The notes under the pieces were generated by a model that was not told the origin of the DNA, did no database searches, and worked only from the letters and a program-made list of their open reading frames with translations. Of a stretch of 8,419 nt of DNA, positions 7,180 through 8,419 are shown in pieces. Origin of the DNA: Nitrospirota bacterium (lineage in GTDB: Bacteria > Nitrospirota > Nitrospiria > Nitrospirales > Nitrospiraceae); assembly GCA_016222925.1 (NCBI GenBank), contig JACRQB010000286.1, positions 1 through 8,419 on the forward strand, in the 5' to 3' direction. The stretch's first letter is position 1; each line of letters starts with the position of its first letter. A program made the position numbers and the translations under genes.

Positions 7180-7204
7180 ATCGCGCGAGATGAAATTCGC
7201 TTGA

Positions 7205-7230
7205 TTGCAGCATTGTGTCGCAATCTGCAG
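7205..7230 (+). other. Hairpin next to the SGNH ribosome site
   Basis: TGCAG (7206-7210) plus ATTG (7212-7215) pairs with CAAT (7221-7224) plus CTGCA (7225-7229). The stem has nine pairs, one bulged C at 7211 and a TGTCG loop; T7205-G7230 adds a wobble. The right arm runs into AGGTGAG (7229-7235), the only ribosome-site-like sequence before ATG 7247. No T-run follows, so it is not a terminator. It may affect translation, or be incidental. Confidence 0.3.
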
Positions 7231-7246
7231 GTGAGCACCACTCATC

Positions 7247-8419
7247 ATGAAAGATGCCATCGTGGAAGATGTAGAGGCTAATCAGCAGTCTGGAAAGGCT
7301 CGCGGTGTGTTTTTCTTGGCAACATTCATGGTGGGGCTGGCACTGATGGAGCTTGTTGCGTTCTGCGCCGTTGAGTTTGTCCTTCTCCCACGCGCACCGG
7401 CATTTTTCTTCCATCAGCCTCGGATTATCGAGTCGGAGCTTCAGCATTACTTAGAGGTGCATGATCCGCTTGTTGGATGGCCTGCTTTGGCTGAGAAGGT
7501 CATTTCCCGTCCGATTCCAGCGTTTCCTGAGGAGGGTGGTGAATGCATCTCGCTGTACGGAGACTCCTTTACGTTCGGTGACGAGGTGGAGGATGCTGAA
7601 GCATGGAGCAATGTACTTTCGACTCAACTCGGGTGTCGAGTGGCTAATTATGGGGTTGGCGGCTACGGAACGGATCAGGCCTTTCTTCGTTATTCTAAGA
7701 ACGGCAAAGACCGATCCCGTTTGGTCATACTCGGAATTTTCCCTGAAAATCTCATTCGGAACGTCAACCAATACCGATATTTTCTGGACGGCGTGACCGT
7801 TTTTTCTCTCAAGCCTCGCTTTATTTTCGACGGTGATCGACTCAAGTTAGTCAACATCCCGATACAGACTGCCGAGGAGTTTCACTTTGCGACAAACCAT
7901 CCGGTTTCGGCGTTCCCGTATGAGGTGTTCTTGCCGGACTCTTGGAATGGTCCCGTAACGCCGTCTTTTCCTTATCTCGGGGTGATCACGCGACTTCTGA
8001 TGTCTGAACGCTTCAGAGACGGTCTGCGAGGCCATCCGAGTTGGGAATCGTTCTTCAGGGAAGATCATCCGAGCCATGCGTTACGTATCACTGTTGCGAT
8101 TGCACACCAATTTAGTGATCTGTGCCGATCACGAGGACAGGAATGTCTAGTCATCATCTATCCGACAGGTCGTTCATTCAAACAGTTTAAGGAATACGAC
8201 CATCTCGCCACTCGCCCGCTTGGAGAAGAGCTGGAGCGACATGCGATACCTTATCTGGACCTCCACTATGCATTCCGGAAGCGTATCGGCACCGAAGAGT
8301 TTTGTGGGCTTCTTGTCGAGTCCCCATCAGTCCGATGCATGGGACACTTTAATGCTGGGGGCAATCGGTTGGTTGCGGATATCCTCTACCAGCATCTTGT
8401 ATTGCATGGGTTCAGGCAC
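7247..8419 (+). CDS. Membrane-anchored SGNH/GDSL hydrolase-like protein, 3' end outside the window
   Basis: The frame is open from ATG 7247 to the last base, giving 391 codons without a stop. An in-frame TGA at 7232 limits the start, and 7247 is the first ATG after it. A short cytoplasmic N-terminus precedes one membrane helix (about 20-47), so the rest is probably periplasmic. SGNH hallmarks follow. LYGDSFTFGDEV (103-114) holds the nucleophile S107, NYGVGGYGTDQ (134-144) is the block II Gly region, and LGIFPEN (162-168) is the block III Asn region. GHFNAGGNRLVADIL (366-380) holds the block V His, H367. The Asp normally three residues before that His is absent (C364). Relatives in glycan loci (AlgX/AlgJ-like and other SGNH proteins) add or remove acyl groups on polysaccharides, which is the likely role here. 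The ribosome site is weak (AGGTGAG, 11 bases away). The hydrolase or transferase direction is undecided. Confidence 0.82.
   Translation, partial: MKDAIVEDVEANQQSGKARGVFFLATFMVGLALMELVAFCAVEFVLLPRAPAFFFHQPRIIESELQHYLEVHDPLVGWPALAEKVISRPIPAFPEEGGECISLYGDSFTFGDEVEDAEAWSNVLSTQLGCRVANYGVGGYGTDQAFLRYSKNGKDRSRLVILGIFPENLIRNVNQYRYFLDGVTVFSLKPRFIFDGDRLKLVNIPIQTAEEFHFATNHPVSAFPYEVFLPDSWNGPVTPSFPYLGVITRLLMSERFRDGLRGHPSWESFFREDHPSHALRITVAIAHQFSDLCRSRGQECLVIIYPTGRSFKQFKEYDHLATRPLGEELERHAIPYLDLHYAFRKRIGTEEFCGLLVESPSVRCMGHFNAGGNRLVADILYQHLVLHGFRH

Larger units (their letters stand above)
7047..7246 (+). other. 200-base intergenic region between the SDR and SGNH genes
   Basis: This is the only real gap of the locus. 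It contains a possible 41-codon ORF, a sigma-54-like -24/-12 match, an 18-base-spaced direct repeat (CCGATGG at 7093-7099 and 7111-7117) and a hairpin close to the next start. There is no hairpin followed by a T-run, so I see no intrinsic terminator. The gap suggests that the SGNH gene can be transcribed or controlled separately from the upstream genes. Confidence 0.5.

Noticed and set aside
7788..7805. ACGG-CGTGA-CCGT followed by six T, resembling a terminator
   Set aside because: The stem is only 4 bp and lies in the middle of the well-supported SGNH coding frame.
1..8419. CRISPR arrays, tRNA/rRNA genes, insertion sequences, attachment sites
   Set aside because: No regularly spaced repeats, tRNA-like cloverleaf, transposase motifs or terminal inverted repeats were seen on either strand.

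Overview
The window is a stretch of a bacterial surface or extracellular polysaccharide locus. Every convincing gene lies on the + strand, packed head to tail with overlaps or gaps of 0-83 bases, except for one 200-base gap near the right end. An O-antigen-ligase/polymerase-type membrane protein, good Shine-Dalgarno sequences and moderate GC content suggest a Gram-negative bacterium. The gene types and texture recall Nitrospira-like or proteobacterial exopolysaccharide clusters, but I cannot fix the taxon from sequence reading alone.

Layout: (1) 2-553, the C-terminal part of a NodB-type polysaccharide deacetylase that starts left of the window. (2) 553-2049, a multi-pass O-antigen ligase/polymerase (Wzy_C) protein, sharing one base with gene 1. 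(3) 2133-3389, a GT4 glycosyltransferase, after an 83-base gap that carries a possible 28-codon Cys-rich ORF. (4) 3386-4507, a second GT4 glycosyltransferase, joined by an ATGA overlap. (5) 4532-5416, a GT2 glycosyltransferase. (6) 5430-7046, a CapD/epimerase-like NAD(P)-binding protein with long extensions on both sides of the Rossmann domain. (7) 7047-7246, a gap with a possible 41-codon ORF, a sigma-54-like promoter match and a hairpin. (8) 7247-8419, a membrane-anchored SGNH/GDSL hydrolase-like protein that is still open at the window edge.

Inferred joint role: the SDR protein could prepare or modify a nucleotide sugar. The GT2 and two GT4 enzymes would add sugars on the cytoplasmic side, and the Wzy_C protein would polymerise or ligate the glycan at the outer face of the inner membrane. 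The deacetylase and the SGNH protein could then adjust N- or O-acyl groups. The most unusual parts are the non-Rossmann extensions of the SDR protein, the small ORF that exactly bridges genes 2 and 3, and the possible regulatory region before the SGNH gene.
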